From: an uncultured Vogesella sp.
GTDB taxonomy: Bacteria > Pseudomonadota > Gammaproteobacteria > Burkholderiales > Chromobacteriaceae
Reading direction: 5' to 3'
DNA: 39,050 nucleotides
Assembly (NCBI GenBank): GCA_946479405.1
Contig: CAMLGD010000003.1
Coordinates: 1 to 39,050, forward strand
Under the pieces are notes generated by a model. The model worked only from the letters and a program-made list of their open reading frames with translations, did not search any database and was not told where the DNA came from. A program made the translations under genes and the position numbers. Shown piece by piece: positions 25,587-33,219 of this stretch (the first letter of the stretch is position 1; each line of letters begins with the position of its first letter).

Positions 25587-25610
25587 AGGCGGTTCCTGCC
25601 CAGGAATCGC
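25587..25610 (-). promoter_or_regulatory. Conserved 5' leader hairpin element, copy B
   Basis: On the minus strand this copy matches copy A (19746-19768) over its whole length except for one inserted G in the loop: GCGATTCC, loop TGGGCA, GGAACCGC, CT. It lies about 24 nt upstream of the GTG start, just above the ribosome-binding site. The same loop-only change supports a hairpin read as RNA. Confidence 0.6.
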
Positions 25611-25682
25611 ACATGTGATCCCCCGCTCGCGCTAATGGACGCGAGAATGTTCAAACCCTATTGCTTGATGTCGGCCACCGCT

Positions 25683-25751
25683 TCAGACAGCAAGTGTCTT
25701 GCAGTTGGCTGCGGGTAAATGTGCTCGATGGTAATGGCCAGTCAATGGCAC
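25683..25751 (-). CDS. Candidate 22-residue leader peptide
   Basis: On the minus strand a GTG at 25751 follows GGGAGGAGGT (25767-25758) with 6 nt spacing, as good as any ribosome-binding site in the window. The frame encodes MPLTGHYHRAHLPAANCKTL plus AV and stops with TGA at 25685-25683. It lies in the presumed transcribed leader of the exported-protein gene at 25563, about 70 nt above the conserved hairpin. It could be a regulatory upstream ORF, a small protein or chance. No homology is recognised. Confidence 0.35.
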   Translation of the reverse strand: MPLTGHYHRAHLPAANCKTLAV

Positions 25752-25792
25752 GTATCCACCTCCTCCCGGCTGGATGGAATCTGGTACGCTTT

Positions 25793-25821
25793 ATCCTAGG
25801 TTATTGTGAAATGAGTTTCAA
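25793..25821 (-). promoter_or_regulatory. Candidate sigma-70 promoter for the exported-protein gene at 25563
   Basis: On the minus strand TTGAAA (25821-25816) and TAGGAT (25798-25793) are separated by 17 nt. The -35 matches 5 of 6 consensus bases and the -10 matches 4 of 6. Transcription from here would give a leader of about 220 nt containing the small ORF and hairpin B. Confidence 0.35.
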
Positions 25822-25902
25822 AGGTATGTGTAAAATATCCTGCTGGCAACAGTTGGCCATGGCCGTGCCCTGGTTGGCATTTTTGTGGCAGATAAGCGGG
25901 GT

Positions 25903-26559
25903 TCAGGGGCGTTGCTGGTTACGGCTGTAGTGGCCTAGCACGCGCGGAATGTAATTACGGGTTTCCTGATAGGGCGGGACGGTGTTGTTGTAGCGCATGA
26001 CGGCCTGTTCGCCAGCGTTATAGGCGGCCAGTGCCAGGTGCAGGTTGTTCTGGAATCGCGACATCAAGTCGCGCAGGTACAAGGCGCCGGCTCGCATGTT
26101 CTGCTCCGGATCGAGCGGGTCTGCCACGCCGTAACGCAAGGCGGTGGCCGGCATCAGCTGCATCAGCCCCATCGCGCCCTTGGGCGACACCGCCTGGGGG
26201 TTGTAGCCGGATTCCGTGGCAACCACCGCGTGCAGCAGTGCTGCGTCCATGCTCAGCGCCTGGGCGGTACGGTCCACCAGCTCGCCCCAGCGCAGGCGCA
26301 GCTGCTGGCTGTCCGCCTGGCGCCGGCCCGGCCCGCTGCGGGCGCTAGCTTGCGCTGGCTCACGGGGGCCGCGCTGCAGCAGGCGGTAGCGCCAGTCCTG
26401 CGGCACATTGCTCAAGTGCACCACGCCGTCGCTGTCGGTAAAGGTATAGATGTCACCGCCTGCGCCCAGCGCCAGGCCAGTGCCCATCAGGCCCAGCAGC
26501 ATCAGTGCCATGGTGCTGGCCAGATGGGAGTAGTGGCGGGGGGGCTGCAGTGTGGTCAT
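25903..26559 (-). CDS. Lytic transglycosylase (SLT) with DUF4124-like N-terminus
   Basis: A 218-residue exported enzyme expected to cleave peptidoglycan glycan strands. A hydrophobic signal segment (about 14-33) is followed by a DUF4124-like segment, IYTFTDSDGVVHLSNVPQD. The SLT domain (about 95-215) contains the catalytic Glu116 in VVATESGYNPQAVSPKGAMG, then LMQLMPATALRYGV and ALAAYNAGEQAV. ATG 26559 is preferred because AGGTG lies 6 nt upstream; GTG 26568 and ATG 26565 are alternatives. It is third in the operon, starting 12 nt after the gspB stop, so it probably opens the cell wall for secretin assembly together with GspAB. Confidence 0.9.
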   Translation of the reverse strand: MTTLQPPRHYSHLASTMALMLLGLMGTGLALGAGGDIYTFTDSDGVVHLSNVPQDWRYRLLQRGPREPAQASARSGPGRRQADSQQLRLRWGELVDRTAQALSMDAALLHAVVATESGYNPQAVSPKGAMGLMQLMPATALRYGVADPLDPEQNMRAGALYLRDLMSRFQNNLHLALAAYNAGEQAVMRYNNTVPPYQETRNYIPRVLGHYSRNQQRP

Positions 26560-26571
26560 GTCCATCACCTG

Positions 26572-27339
26572 TCAGTACAGGCCTCGGCGGAAGCGGTAGC
26601 CCTTGTAGCGCAAAATCACCCCATCCGCCTGAATGCGTTCCAGCGTCATGCCGGCAATAATGTCGTCGCCGGTATGGCGGGCACGATCATTGATGATGGC
26701 CAGCTGCTCGCCGCTCTCCGGCGACAGCGACAGGCCGGACACCACCACGCTCTTGTCCACCTCTTGCCGCAGTGCTGCCGGCAATTCGCTGATATCCAGA
26801 ATGCGATCACGGTTTGCCGCCGTGCTCTCCGTTGTGGCCGGCTCACTCTTTAGCTGAGGCTTGGCCTGGGTGGGCGGGCTGGCTGGCATCGGCGCTTTGG
26901 CCACCCGGCTCGGTTCGCGGTGGGGGGTAGGTGCGGTGATGGCGGGTTGGGTAACGGCAGACGGCGCGATAACCGGGCGCGGCGGTGGCGTGGTTGGCGG
27001 AGCAGGCTGCACGCTGTTGTCTGCAGCGATTGCTACAGGTGGTTCGCGTACCGCGGGCGGGCGTGGTGCAGCAGGTGCTGTCGGTGCCATGACTACCGTT
27101 ACTGCCGCCGGTGCCGCCGTGGGGGTGCTGCCAGCAGACTGCCACGGGCGCTGGAACAAGATCGCCGCCATCCCTGCCGTACCCAGTGCCACGGCAACCG
27201 ACAACAGCACCAGTCGGGAGCGTGGCGGTGGAGACGAGCGGGTTTCTGCCGGGTAGCTGGACACGCTTTGCAGCGATGGCACCGCCGCGCGCTGGCGTTC
27301 TTGTTCGGCTTTCAGCAGGGCATCAAGAATGTATGACAT
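26572..27339 (-). CDS. gspB: GspB-type secretin assembly protein
   Basis: A 255-residue bitopic protein with the characteristic N-terminus MSYILDALLKAEQERQR, a membrane segment at about 42-63 (LVLLSVAVALGTAGMAAIL), a long Pro/Ala-rich periplasmic linker (about 68-180) and the C-terminal GspB domain (ISELPAALRQEV, VSGLSLSPESGEQLAIIND, GVILRYKGYRFRR). In Aeromonas the homologues ExeA and ExeB form a complex that binds peptidoglycan and is needed to assemble the secretin. GAGGAG 7 nt upstream supports the ATG. It begins 10 nt after the gspA stop. Confidence 0.93.
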   Translation of the reverse strand: MSYILDALLKAEQERQRAAVPSLQSVSSYPAETRSSPPPRSRLVLLSVAVALGTAGMAAILFQRPWQSAGSTPTAAPAAVTVVMAPTAPAAPRPPAVREPPVAIAADNSVQPAPPTTPPPRPVIAPSAVTQPAITAPTPHREPSRVAKAPMPASPPTQAKPQLKSEPATTESTAANRDRILDISELPAALRQEVDKSVVVSGLSLSPESGEQLAIINDRARHTGDDIIAGMTLERIQADGVILRYKGYRFRRGLY

Positions 27340-27349
27340 AAGCAGCTCC

Positions 27350-28954
27350 TCATGCCGATGTTGGCCGCACGGTCAGCTGCGGGGCGTAACGGCTGTCGTC
27401 TCCGCGCGCCAGCAGGATCAGCGTCAACGGTCCGGCGATACCGTCTACCGGCACGCCCATGCGTTTCTGGAAGTCGCGTAGCCGCTGCTCAAGCTGTTTG
27501 TCGAAGATCGCATCCCAGCGGGTGGTGCTGCTGCCGGATTGCTGCTCCAGCCGTTGCCACAGCCAGGTCACGCCAATGCCACGGCTGCCTTGCGCCATCG
27601 GTCCAAGATAGCCCGGCGGAGGGCGCCATAGCAGTTGATAGTTGCCATCCCACGCGGCCTGCAGCAGCGCCGTGGCGACCGTGCCGCGCACGCGCCCATT
27701 GCCGAGCGTAGCCTGATCGTGGTGCAGCTGTTCCAGCAGCAGATAGCCATCATTGCCGGCGCTTTGCACATGCAGCAGCACCGGCAGATTCAACTGCTGC
27801 AACAGGGCCAGATCGCCACGGCCATGCAGGCAGGCCAGGCCTGCCAGCGCGGCCTGCTGGCAGAATTCGTCGGCAGTGCCGCCGCTGGCGGGGAGTTTCC
27901 ATTGCTGCAGCAAGGCAAGGTTGGCCGCAGCGGCGGTGGCGGGGGCCGGCAGGCTGTTGGCCAGCGCCGGTGCCGGCGTGGTGGGTAGTGCCGGAGCAGC
28001 AAGCACTTTGTGCACGGTGCTTGCCGCTACCTGCGGCGGGGTGATGGCTGGTGTCTGGCGATAAAACAGCAGGGTGGAGGCCAGCGCGGTGGCGCTGACC
28101 AGCAGGGCACCGGCCGTCAGCAGCTTTTGTCCGCGGCGGTGGCTGTTGTCTGGGCCAAACACCTCTGCGGCGGCTGTGCGCAAGGTGGCCTTGTCGACCT
28201 CGGTCTTGCCTTGTACGTAGCAGCCCAGTAGCGCACGGTCGCATAGCAGATTGAGTTTGCGCGGTATACCGCCGCTGTAGCGGTGCAGCAGCGGCATCAG
28301 CTGGTCTGGAAACAGGCTGCGGCTGCAGTCGGCAATTGCCAGCCGGTGATGGATGTAGTCGGCAATTTCCGCCGCTGGCAGCGGCCCCAGGTGGTAGCGC
28401 GAGACAATGCGCTGCGACAGTTGCCGCAGCGATGGCCGCTCCAGCTTGTCACGCAGTTCCGGCTGCCCCAGCAGCGCGATATGCAGCAGCTTGCGTTGAT
28501 TGGTTTCCAGATTGGTCAGCAGCCGGATCTGCTCCAGCACGTCGTCGTCCAGATTCTGCGCCTCATCGATGATCACCAGCGTGGTGCGGCCCTTGGCATG
28601 GCTGTCCAGCAGATAGCGGTTGATGCGGTCGATGTACTCTTTGGAGCCCGGCGCGGCCGGCAAGGGGATGTGCAGCTCTTCGCAAATGGTGGACAGCAGT
28701 TCCTGCGCATTCAGCTTGGGATTGAAGATCAGCGCCACATCGCATTCCGGCGGCAGCTGCTGCAGGAAGCAGCGGCAGAGCGTAGTTTTGCCGGTGCCAA
28801 TATCACCGGTCAGCAACACAAAGCCGCCATTGTTCATCGCCCCGTACATCAGGTGGGCAAGCGCCTCCCGATGCTGTTGGCTCATGAACAGAAAATGCGG
28901 GTCCGGCGCGATGGAGAACGGCAAGCCGGAGAAGCCATAATGGTGTGTGTACAT
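27350..28954 (-). CDS. gspA: GspA/ExeA-type AAA ATPase with peptidoglycan-binding domain
   Basis: A 534-residue inner-membrane protein. The N-terminus MYTHHYGFSGLPFSIAPDP is typical of ExeA. The cytoplasmic AAA domain has Walker A GDIGTGKTT (Lys56) and Walker B LVIIDEAQNL (Asp130, Glu131). A membrane segment lies near 277-298, then a variable periplasmic region with a C39-peptidase-like fold possible around LPVLLHVQSAGNDGYLLL, and a C-terminal PG_binding_1 domain (LEQRLRDFQKRMGVPVDGIAGPLTL). With GspB it should remodel the wall for secretin insertion. ATG 28954 fits the family start although its ribosome-binding site is poor; a TTG at 29008 extends the frame. Confidence 0.93.
   Translation of the reverse strand: MYTHHYGFSGLPFSIAPDPHFLFMSQQHREALAHLMYGAMNNGGFVLLTGDIGTGKTTLCRCFLQQLPPECDVALIFNPKLNAQELLSTICEELHIPLPAAPGSKEYIDRINRYLLDSHAKGRTTLVIIDEAQNLDDDVLEQIRLLTNLETNQRKLLHIALLGQPELRDKLERPSLRQLSQRIVSRYHLGPLPAAEIADYIHHRLAIADCSRSLFPDQLMPLLHRYSGGIPRKLNLLCDRALLGCYVQGKTEVDKATLRTAAAEVFGPDNSHRRGQKLLTAGALLVSATALASTLLFYRQTPAITPPQVAASTVHKVLAAPALPTTPAPALANSLPAPATAAAANLALLQQWKLPASGGTADEFCQQAALAGLACLHGRGDLALLQQLNLPVLLHVQSAGNDGYLLLEQLHHDQATLGNGRVRGTVATALLQAAWDGNYQLLWRPPPGYLGPMAQGSRGIGVTWLWQRLEQQSGSSTTRWDAIFDKQLEQRLRDFQKRMGVPVDGIAGPLTLILLARGDDSRYAPQLTVRPTSA
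27918..27929 (+). repeat. Dodecamer repeat, copy 5 (inside gspA)
   Basis: Exact AGGTTGGCCGCA preceded by A. On the coding strand it reads Ala-Ala-Asn-Leu, so codon bias could contribute. Confidence 0.45.
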
Positions 28955-29148
28955 GATGGGCGGCTTCGCTAACACGCTACGGCTGATGTCAAAAAGTATA
29001 GTTAGCAAGGCGGAAATTACTAATTGCAGCGGCAGGCGTCATGGCACCGTGCCCGGCGGGCTGTGGTCAACTGCGGCCCACTCGAGGCGTGGTTGTCAGC
29101 CGGCTGCGCTGTCGGCGGGTAAGGGGGTGTTGCCGGCCGGCGTACTGC

Positions 29149-29160
29149 TGCGGCCAACCT
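29149..29160 (-). repeat. Dodecamer repeat, copy 6 (intergenic)
   Basis: Exact reverse complement TGCGGCCAACCT, ending 4 nt from the LysR stop codon (29165-29167). The extended form AAGGTTGGCCGCAG is shared with other intergenic copies. Confidence 0.7.
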
Positions 29161-29164
29161 TGGC

Positions 29165-30097
29165 TCAGGTTGCCGGCGCCGCCAGCAGTAACCCGCACTC
29201 CTGCAACTGGGTTTTCAGGATGTCGATGAACACCTTCACCTTGCGTGTGCTGCGTCGGTGCGGCAGGTACAGCACGTGCACCCAGGGGCCGAAGGCGCTT
29301 TGCAGCTGCCATTTGCCGGCCATCAGCTCGACCAGTTCGCCGCGTTGTAGATAGGGTGTAGCGCTCCAGGTGGGAACGAACTGCAGCCCCTGGCCATCCA
29401 GCAGACAGCCCAGCAGAAAGTCGTAGTTGTCGCTTTCCAGACGTGCCACCGGCTGACGCAGGCGGATGTTCTCGCCTTGGTAGCTGGCCCACCAGAAGCT
29501 GCGGCTCACCAGCGGGTGCCGCAGCACCAGCCAGTCGTGCTGGGCGAAAGTCTCCGGCGTTACTTCGCCGCCCTTGCGTGCCAGGTAGGCCGGACTGGCG
29601 CACAGCAGCAGGCGGTTTTCCAGCAGCGGCTGCACGATCAGCCCCGGGTGCTCGGTGGGGTCGTCGCGCAACGCCAGATCGTAGCCACCGTCCAGCAGAT
29701 CATCGTTGCCGTCATTCAGGTTTACCTCCAGCCGCACCTGCGGATAGGCCTGCATGAAGCGGCCGCAGACGCGGGTGAGAAAGGCCGGGCCGAACGAGGG
29801 CGGGGCGGTGATGCGCAGGCTGCCGCGCAGCTCGTGCTGCAGTTGTTCGATCTCCTCGCTGGCCAGCTGCAGCTGCATCAGTGCCTGGCGTGCGCTGTCC
29901 AGGTAGATGCGCCCGGCTTCGGTCAGCGCCATGCGCCGGGTGGTGCGCTCGAACAGCCGTGCGCCCAGCTCCGCCTCCAGCTGCGCCACTGCCTTGGTGA
30001 CCGCCGACGGCGTCTTGCCCAGCTGGTCGGCGGCAATGCTGAAACTGCCATGCTCGGCTGCGGCGACGAACATGCCCAGCGCAGTCATCTTGTCCAT
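29165..30097 (-). CDS. LysR-family regulator (CrgA/DsdC-like short class)
   Basis: A 310-residue regulator. The N-terminal winged helix-turn-helix (about 3-62: SFSIAADQLGKTPSAVTKAV, LFERTTRRMALTEAG) is followed by a linker helix and a periplasmic-binding-like effector domain (about 90-300: GSLRITAPPSFGPAFL, DGGYDLALRDD). It is divergent from the C45-hydrolase gene at 30300 and probably controls it and the symporter gene behind it. ATG 30097 gives the standard MDKMTALGMFVAAAEHGSFS start; the in-frame upstream extension has no family support. Confidence 0.9.
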   Translation of the reverse strand: MDKMTALGMFVAAAEHGSFSIAADQLGKTPSAVTKAVAQLEAELGARLFERTTRRMALTEAGRIYLDSARQALMQLQLASEEIEQLQHELRGSLRITAPPSFGPAFLTRVCGRFMQAYPQVRLEVNLNDGNDDLLDGGYDLALRDDPTEHPGLIVQPLLENRLLLCASPAYLARKGGEVTPETFAQHDWLVLRHPLVSRSFWWASYQGENIRLRQPVARLESDNYDFLLGCLLDGQGLQFVPTWSATPYLQRGELVELMAGKWQLQSAFGPWVHVLYLPHRRSTRKVKVFIDILKTQLQECGLLLAAPAT

Positions 30098-30098
30098 A

Positions 30099-30119
30099 TT
30101 TGTTCCCAATAGGCACAAA
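30099..30119. promoter_or_regulatory. Candidate LysR-type operator
   Basis: TTTGT and ACAAA are separated by 11 nt immediately upstream of the LysR start codon, matching the T-N11-A type of dyad. An overlapping shorter dyad, ACAA-ATG-TTGT, lies at 30115-30125. It is placed for autoregulation and control of the divergent gene, but unproven. Confidence 0.35.
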
Positions 30120-30299
30120 TGTTGTGTCAAAAGCGCGAATGATCTTGTGCCGCGCGCTGATTACCATGCCTGAATCTTGTCGCCGCCTCAAGCACTGGCT
30201 GGCAAAGGCAGTACTGCCAGTCGGAGTGCATATTTGTTCTAGTTCGGAAATTATCGGCTGGCGGCGCCGCATCATTTACTACAACACGGAGACTTTCCG

Positions 30300-31379
30300 G
30301 TGAACGTCCACACCTTCGCAACCGACACCCCGGATGCCTACTTTCGCGGCCACCAGATCGGCAGTCGCTGGCAGCAGCAGATCCAGCGCAGCGTTGCGCT
30401 GTACCTGGATTTTTTTCCACGCCTGGGTATTCCTGCCGAGCGCGTACGCAGAATTGGTGACGCCAGCCTGGTGGCGCTGGAACACTGGGCGCCAGAGCTG
30501 GCCGAAGAGATCAGGGGCGCCGCGGCCGGTGCGCAGTTGCCGCTGTGGCAGCTGGCCTGCCTGAATGCGCGTACCGAGATCCTGGCCACCGCGCCGGCCA
30601 GCAAGGAAGGCGAATGCTCCTCCACGGTATACGCGCCGGCCGGCGAGCCTGCCCCGCTGACGCTGCAGACCTGGGACTGGCATGACAGCCTGGTGCCGGA
30701 TGGTCTGATCATGCGGCTGAGCACGCACCGCGGCATGACGGTAAAGCTGTTCACCGAGTTCGGCATGCTGGGCAAGATCGGTGTCAACAGCGCCGGTCTG
30801 GGGCTGCATTTCAATATCCTGCACCACGCCAGCGACAACGACATGGCCGGCGTGCCGGTGCATGCGGTGGCGCGCCGTCTGCTGGAAGAAGCCGGCAGCG
30901 TGGCCGAGGCGATTGCGCTGGCGCGCTCGGCGCGGGTCAGTGCCTCCACGGTGCTGACGGTATTCAGCTGCCACGACGAAAGCCCGGCGCGTGCGGTCAG
31001 TATCGAGCTGAGCCCGGCGGGCGTCGGCCTGGTGTACCCGGATGCCGAGGGCTGGATTCTGCACACCAACCACTTTGTCGAGGCTGGCCTGAGCCAGGGT
31101 GAACGCACACCGGACGTGTCCACTACCTATGCTCGCTATGCGCACCTGCAGGCGGTGAAGCGCGACATGGGTAGTGCCGACATCGCCACTCGCGCCGCCG
31201 CCATGTGCGGCCCGGCTGGCGCAGCGGCGCCGATCTGCTTCCACCCGGACATGACCATGCCGGACACCGAGCGCTGGGAAACCCTGCTCACCATCGGCAT
31301 CGACACCGCACACCACCAGCTGCTGTATGCCGAGGGCAACCCGGCCGACTTTGCGGCCAACGGCCACCTGCGGTTCTAA
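30300..31379 (+). CDS. C45-family autoproteolytic acyltransferase/hydrolase
   Basis: A 359-residue Ntn-hydrolase of the acyl-CoA:6-APA acyltransferase (C45) family, expected to cut itself before a cysteine and then hydrolyse or transfer an amide-linked acyl group. The candidate nucleophile is Cys106 in SKEGECSSTVYAP. LTLQTWDWH, FTEFGMLGKIGVNSAGLGLHFN and NHFVEAGL are family-typical. No signal peptide is seen, so it is cytosolic. The start is GTG 30300 with CGGAG about 8 nt upstream. The MHS symporter gene follows after 103 bp, which contains a GCCGGCC/GGCCGGC hairpin (31390-31417) without a T run. The pair suggests uptake and hydrolysis of an N-acyl compound; the substrate is unknown. Confidence 0.82.
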   Translation: MNVHTFATDTPDAYFRGHQIGSRWQQQIQRSVALYLDFFPRLGIPAERVRRIGDASLVALEHWAPELAEEIRGAAAGAQLPLWQLACLNARTEILATAPASKEGECSSTVYAPAGEPAPLTLQTWDWHDSLVPDGLIMRLSTHRGMTVKLFTEFGMLGKIGVNSAGLGLHFNILHHASDNDMAGVPVHAVARRLLEEAGSVAEAIALARSARVSASTVLTVFSCHDESPARAVSIELSPAGVGLVYPDAEGWILHTNHFVEAGLSQGERTPDVSTTYARYAHLQAVKRDMGSADIATRAAAMCGPAGAAAPICFHPDMTMPDTERWETLLTIGIDTAHHQLLYAEGNPADFAANGHLRF

Positions 31380-31482
31380 GCAAAAGAATGCCGGCCCGCC
31401 CATGCGGCGCGGCCGGCGACAATACCGCCACCCGGCGTCATGACGGGCTGGCGGCACACAAGCACGCAACAGGAGAGAGAAG

Positions 31483-32817
31483 ATGGTTGGAGACAAGACT
31501 AGCCAGGCCGCGGCGCGGGGGGCATTTCGCACCTTCTGCATTTCCGGCATGGGCACGGCACTGGAATTCTATGATTTTGTGATTTACGGCTACGCGGCAG
31601 CACTGGTGTTTCCGCAGGTGTTCTTTCCCGGCATGGACAAGCTCACCGCCACGCTGATTGCCTTTGCCGCCTTCGGCACCGGCTTCTTCGCCCGTCCGGT
31701 AGGCGGTGTGGTGTTCGGCCATCTCGGTGACAAGTACGGGCGGCAGAAGGTGCTGGTCGCCACGCTGCTGCTGATGGGCTGCAGCACCTTCCTGATCGGC
31801 TGCCTGCCCGGTTATGGCAGCATCGGCATTGCCGCCCCGGTGTTGCTGGTGGCGTTGCGCCTGGTGCAGGGGTTTGCCGCCGGCGGCGAGTGGGGTGGGG
31901 CGGCCTTGTTCGGTATCGAGCAGGCGCCACCGGGGCGGCGCGGACTGTGGGGCAGCTTTACCAGCATGGGTATCGGCATCGGCTTCCTGCTAGGGGCCGG
32001 GGTATTCGCCATCATCAGTGCGCTGACCGACAACAAGCTGGCCGAGTTTGCCTGGCGCATTCCGTTCTGGCTGGGCGGCCTGCTGGTCTTCGTCGGCCTG
32101 TATGCGCGGCTGCGCAATGTCGGCCAGCATGGCGACCACACGCCCAGCTCGGAAAAAATGCCGCTGCTGCAAGTGTTCCGCCACCACCCGCGCGCGCTGC
32201 TGCTGAGCACCGGCGTCGCCTTCGGCTACATCACCATTGCCTACATCGGCAGCACCTTTCTGGTGTCCTACGCTACCCAGCTGGGCTACAGCGATGCCCA
32301 GGCGCTGGTGTTCGACCTGATCAACTCCGCCACCATCATCCTTTCGGCGCCACTGTTCGGCTATCTGTCCGACAAGTACGGCCGCAAGCCGGTGATGATC
32401 TTCGGCGCGGTGGCGATGGCGGCATGGTTCTTCGCCTTCTTCCCGCTGGTGCACCTGAAGCACTGGGAGCTGACGCTGTTTGCCTATGGCATGGTCGGGG
32501 TGCTGATGGGCGCCACCCAGGGGCCGATTCCCGCCTTCCTCGGCGAGCAGTTCCCCAAGGCGATCCGTTACTCCGGCATTTCCGCCAGCTACCAGCTCGG
32601 CGCGGCACTCGGCGGCGGTACCGCCTCCAGCGTGGCTACCGCCATCCTGATCTACACCAACAACAACCCGATCGGCGTGGCGATGTATGGCGCATTGGCG
32701 CTGGTACTGCTGGCGATCTGCAGCGCCGGCCTGCGCGAAACCGCACGCCTGGGCATGGCGGACATCGACGGCCAGCCAGGTGCGGTGGCTTGCCCGGCCA
32801 AGGCGGCCACCGTGTAA
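31483..32817 (+). CDS. MFS transporter, metabolite:H+ symporter (MHS) family
   Basis: A 444-residue inner-membrane transporter with about 12 hydrophobic segments. MHS hallmarks include GTALEFYDFVIYGYAAALVF at the start, the loop 2-3 motif GHLGDKYGRQKV, LRLVQGFAAGGEWGGAALF and, in the second half, GYLSDKYGRKPVMI. Members import citrate, ketoglutarate, betaine, shikimate or similar acids with protons; the ligand is not deducible here. AGGAGAGAG about 8 nt upstream fixes the ATG. It probably shares regulation with the C45 hydrolase gene in front. Confidence 0.92.
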   Translation: MVGDKTSQAAARGAFRTFCISGMGTALEFYDFVIYGYAAALVFPQVFFPGMDKLTATLIAFAAFGTGFFARPVGGVVFGHLGDKYGRQKVLVATLLLMGCSTFLIGCLPGYGSIGIAAPVLLVALRLVQGFAAGGEWGGAALFGIEQAPPGRRGLWGSFTSMGIGIGFLLGAGVFAIISALTDNKLAEFAWRIPFWLGGLLVFVGLYARLRNVGQHGDHTPSSEKMPLLQVFRHHPRALLLSTGVAFGYITIAYIGSTFLVSYATQLGYSDAQALVFDLINSATIILSAPLFGYLSDKYGRKPVMIFGAVAMAAWFFAFFPLVHLKHWELTLFAYGMVGVLMGATQGPIPAFLGEQFPKAIRYSGISASYQLGAALGGGTASSVATAILIYTNNNPIGVAMYGALALVLLAICSAGLRETARLGMADIDGQPGAVACPAKAATV

Positions 32818-32993
32818 CCACGGCCGTCGGGGTTGGCCGCCGCCCCGGCGCCATGCGGGCCCGCGACGCGGCGGGGTCGGTAAACCGCATGCGTCTGCTA
32901 CAGATCACCAATACAGATGGCACTTACCCGCCAGCGCCTGCGACATGTCCGTCTGCGGCGGCGACTGATTCATCGTGTCCGTGTACTCCCGTT

Positions 32994-33020
32994 CACCCCG
33001 GCTTGCCGGGGTGTTTTTTT
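32994..33020 (+). terminator. Rho-independent terminator, plus strand
   Basis: CACCCCGG and CCGGGGTG form a perfect 8-bp stem around CTTG, followed by seven T residues and a G run. It lies about 180 nt after the symporter stop. Confidence 0.9.
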
Positions 33021-33062
33021 GGGGGGGCGGGGCGACAGTGGGTGGCGATGCGGGGCAATGAC

Positions 33063-33074
33063 AGGTTGGCCGCA
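33063..33074 (+). repeat. Dodecamer repeat, copy 7 (intergenic)
   Basis: Exact AGGTTGGCCGCA between two convergent genes and between their terminators. Confidence 0.7.
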
Positions 33075-33149
33075 GGCTGGCAGCCGGGTGGCAAGGCGGC
33101 AGCTGAGGCGCGCAGATGCAGTGCGAAACCCGGGAACAAGTGATGCAGC

Positions 33150-33191
33150 AAAACAGCCGCCGGCGGCAAGGGTCTTGCCACCGGCGGCTGT
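33150..33191 (-). terminator. Rho-independent terminator after the amidohydrolase gene
   Basis: A perfect 11-bp stem (33153-33163 with 33181-33191), plus an inner GGCAAG/CTTGCC stem, is followed on the minus strand by TTTT. Confidence 0.85.
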
Positions 33192-33219
33192 GTCCATGCC
33201 GCGAGATGCGTGCGGCGGT

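Larger units (their letters stand above)
32818..33219. other. Convergent intergenic region with two terminators and a dodecamer repeat
   Basis: About 400 bp between the symporter and amidohydrolase genes. It contains a plus-strand terminator (32994-33020), a dodecamer copy (33063-33074), a near copy (GGTTGGCCGC) around 32831 and a minus-strand terminator (33150-33191). No coding region was supported. Confidence 0.6.

Noticed and set aside
25563..25614. ATG at 25614 as the start of the exported-protein gene
   Set aside because: It has no ribosome-binding site, would add 17 residues before the signal peptide and would run through hairpin B; GTG 25563 follows AGAGGAGG.
25661..25930. An 89-codon plus-strand frame starting in the leader of the gene at 25563
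   Set aside because: No ribosome-binding site, no domain, and it overlaps the candidate leader features and the end of the transglycosylase gene.
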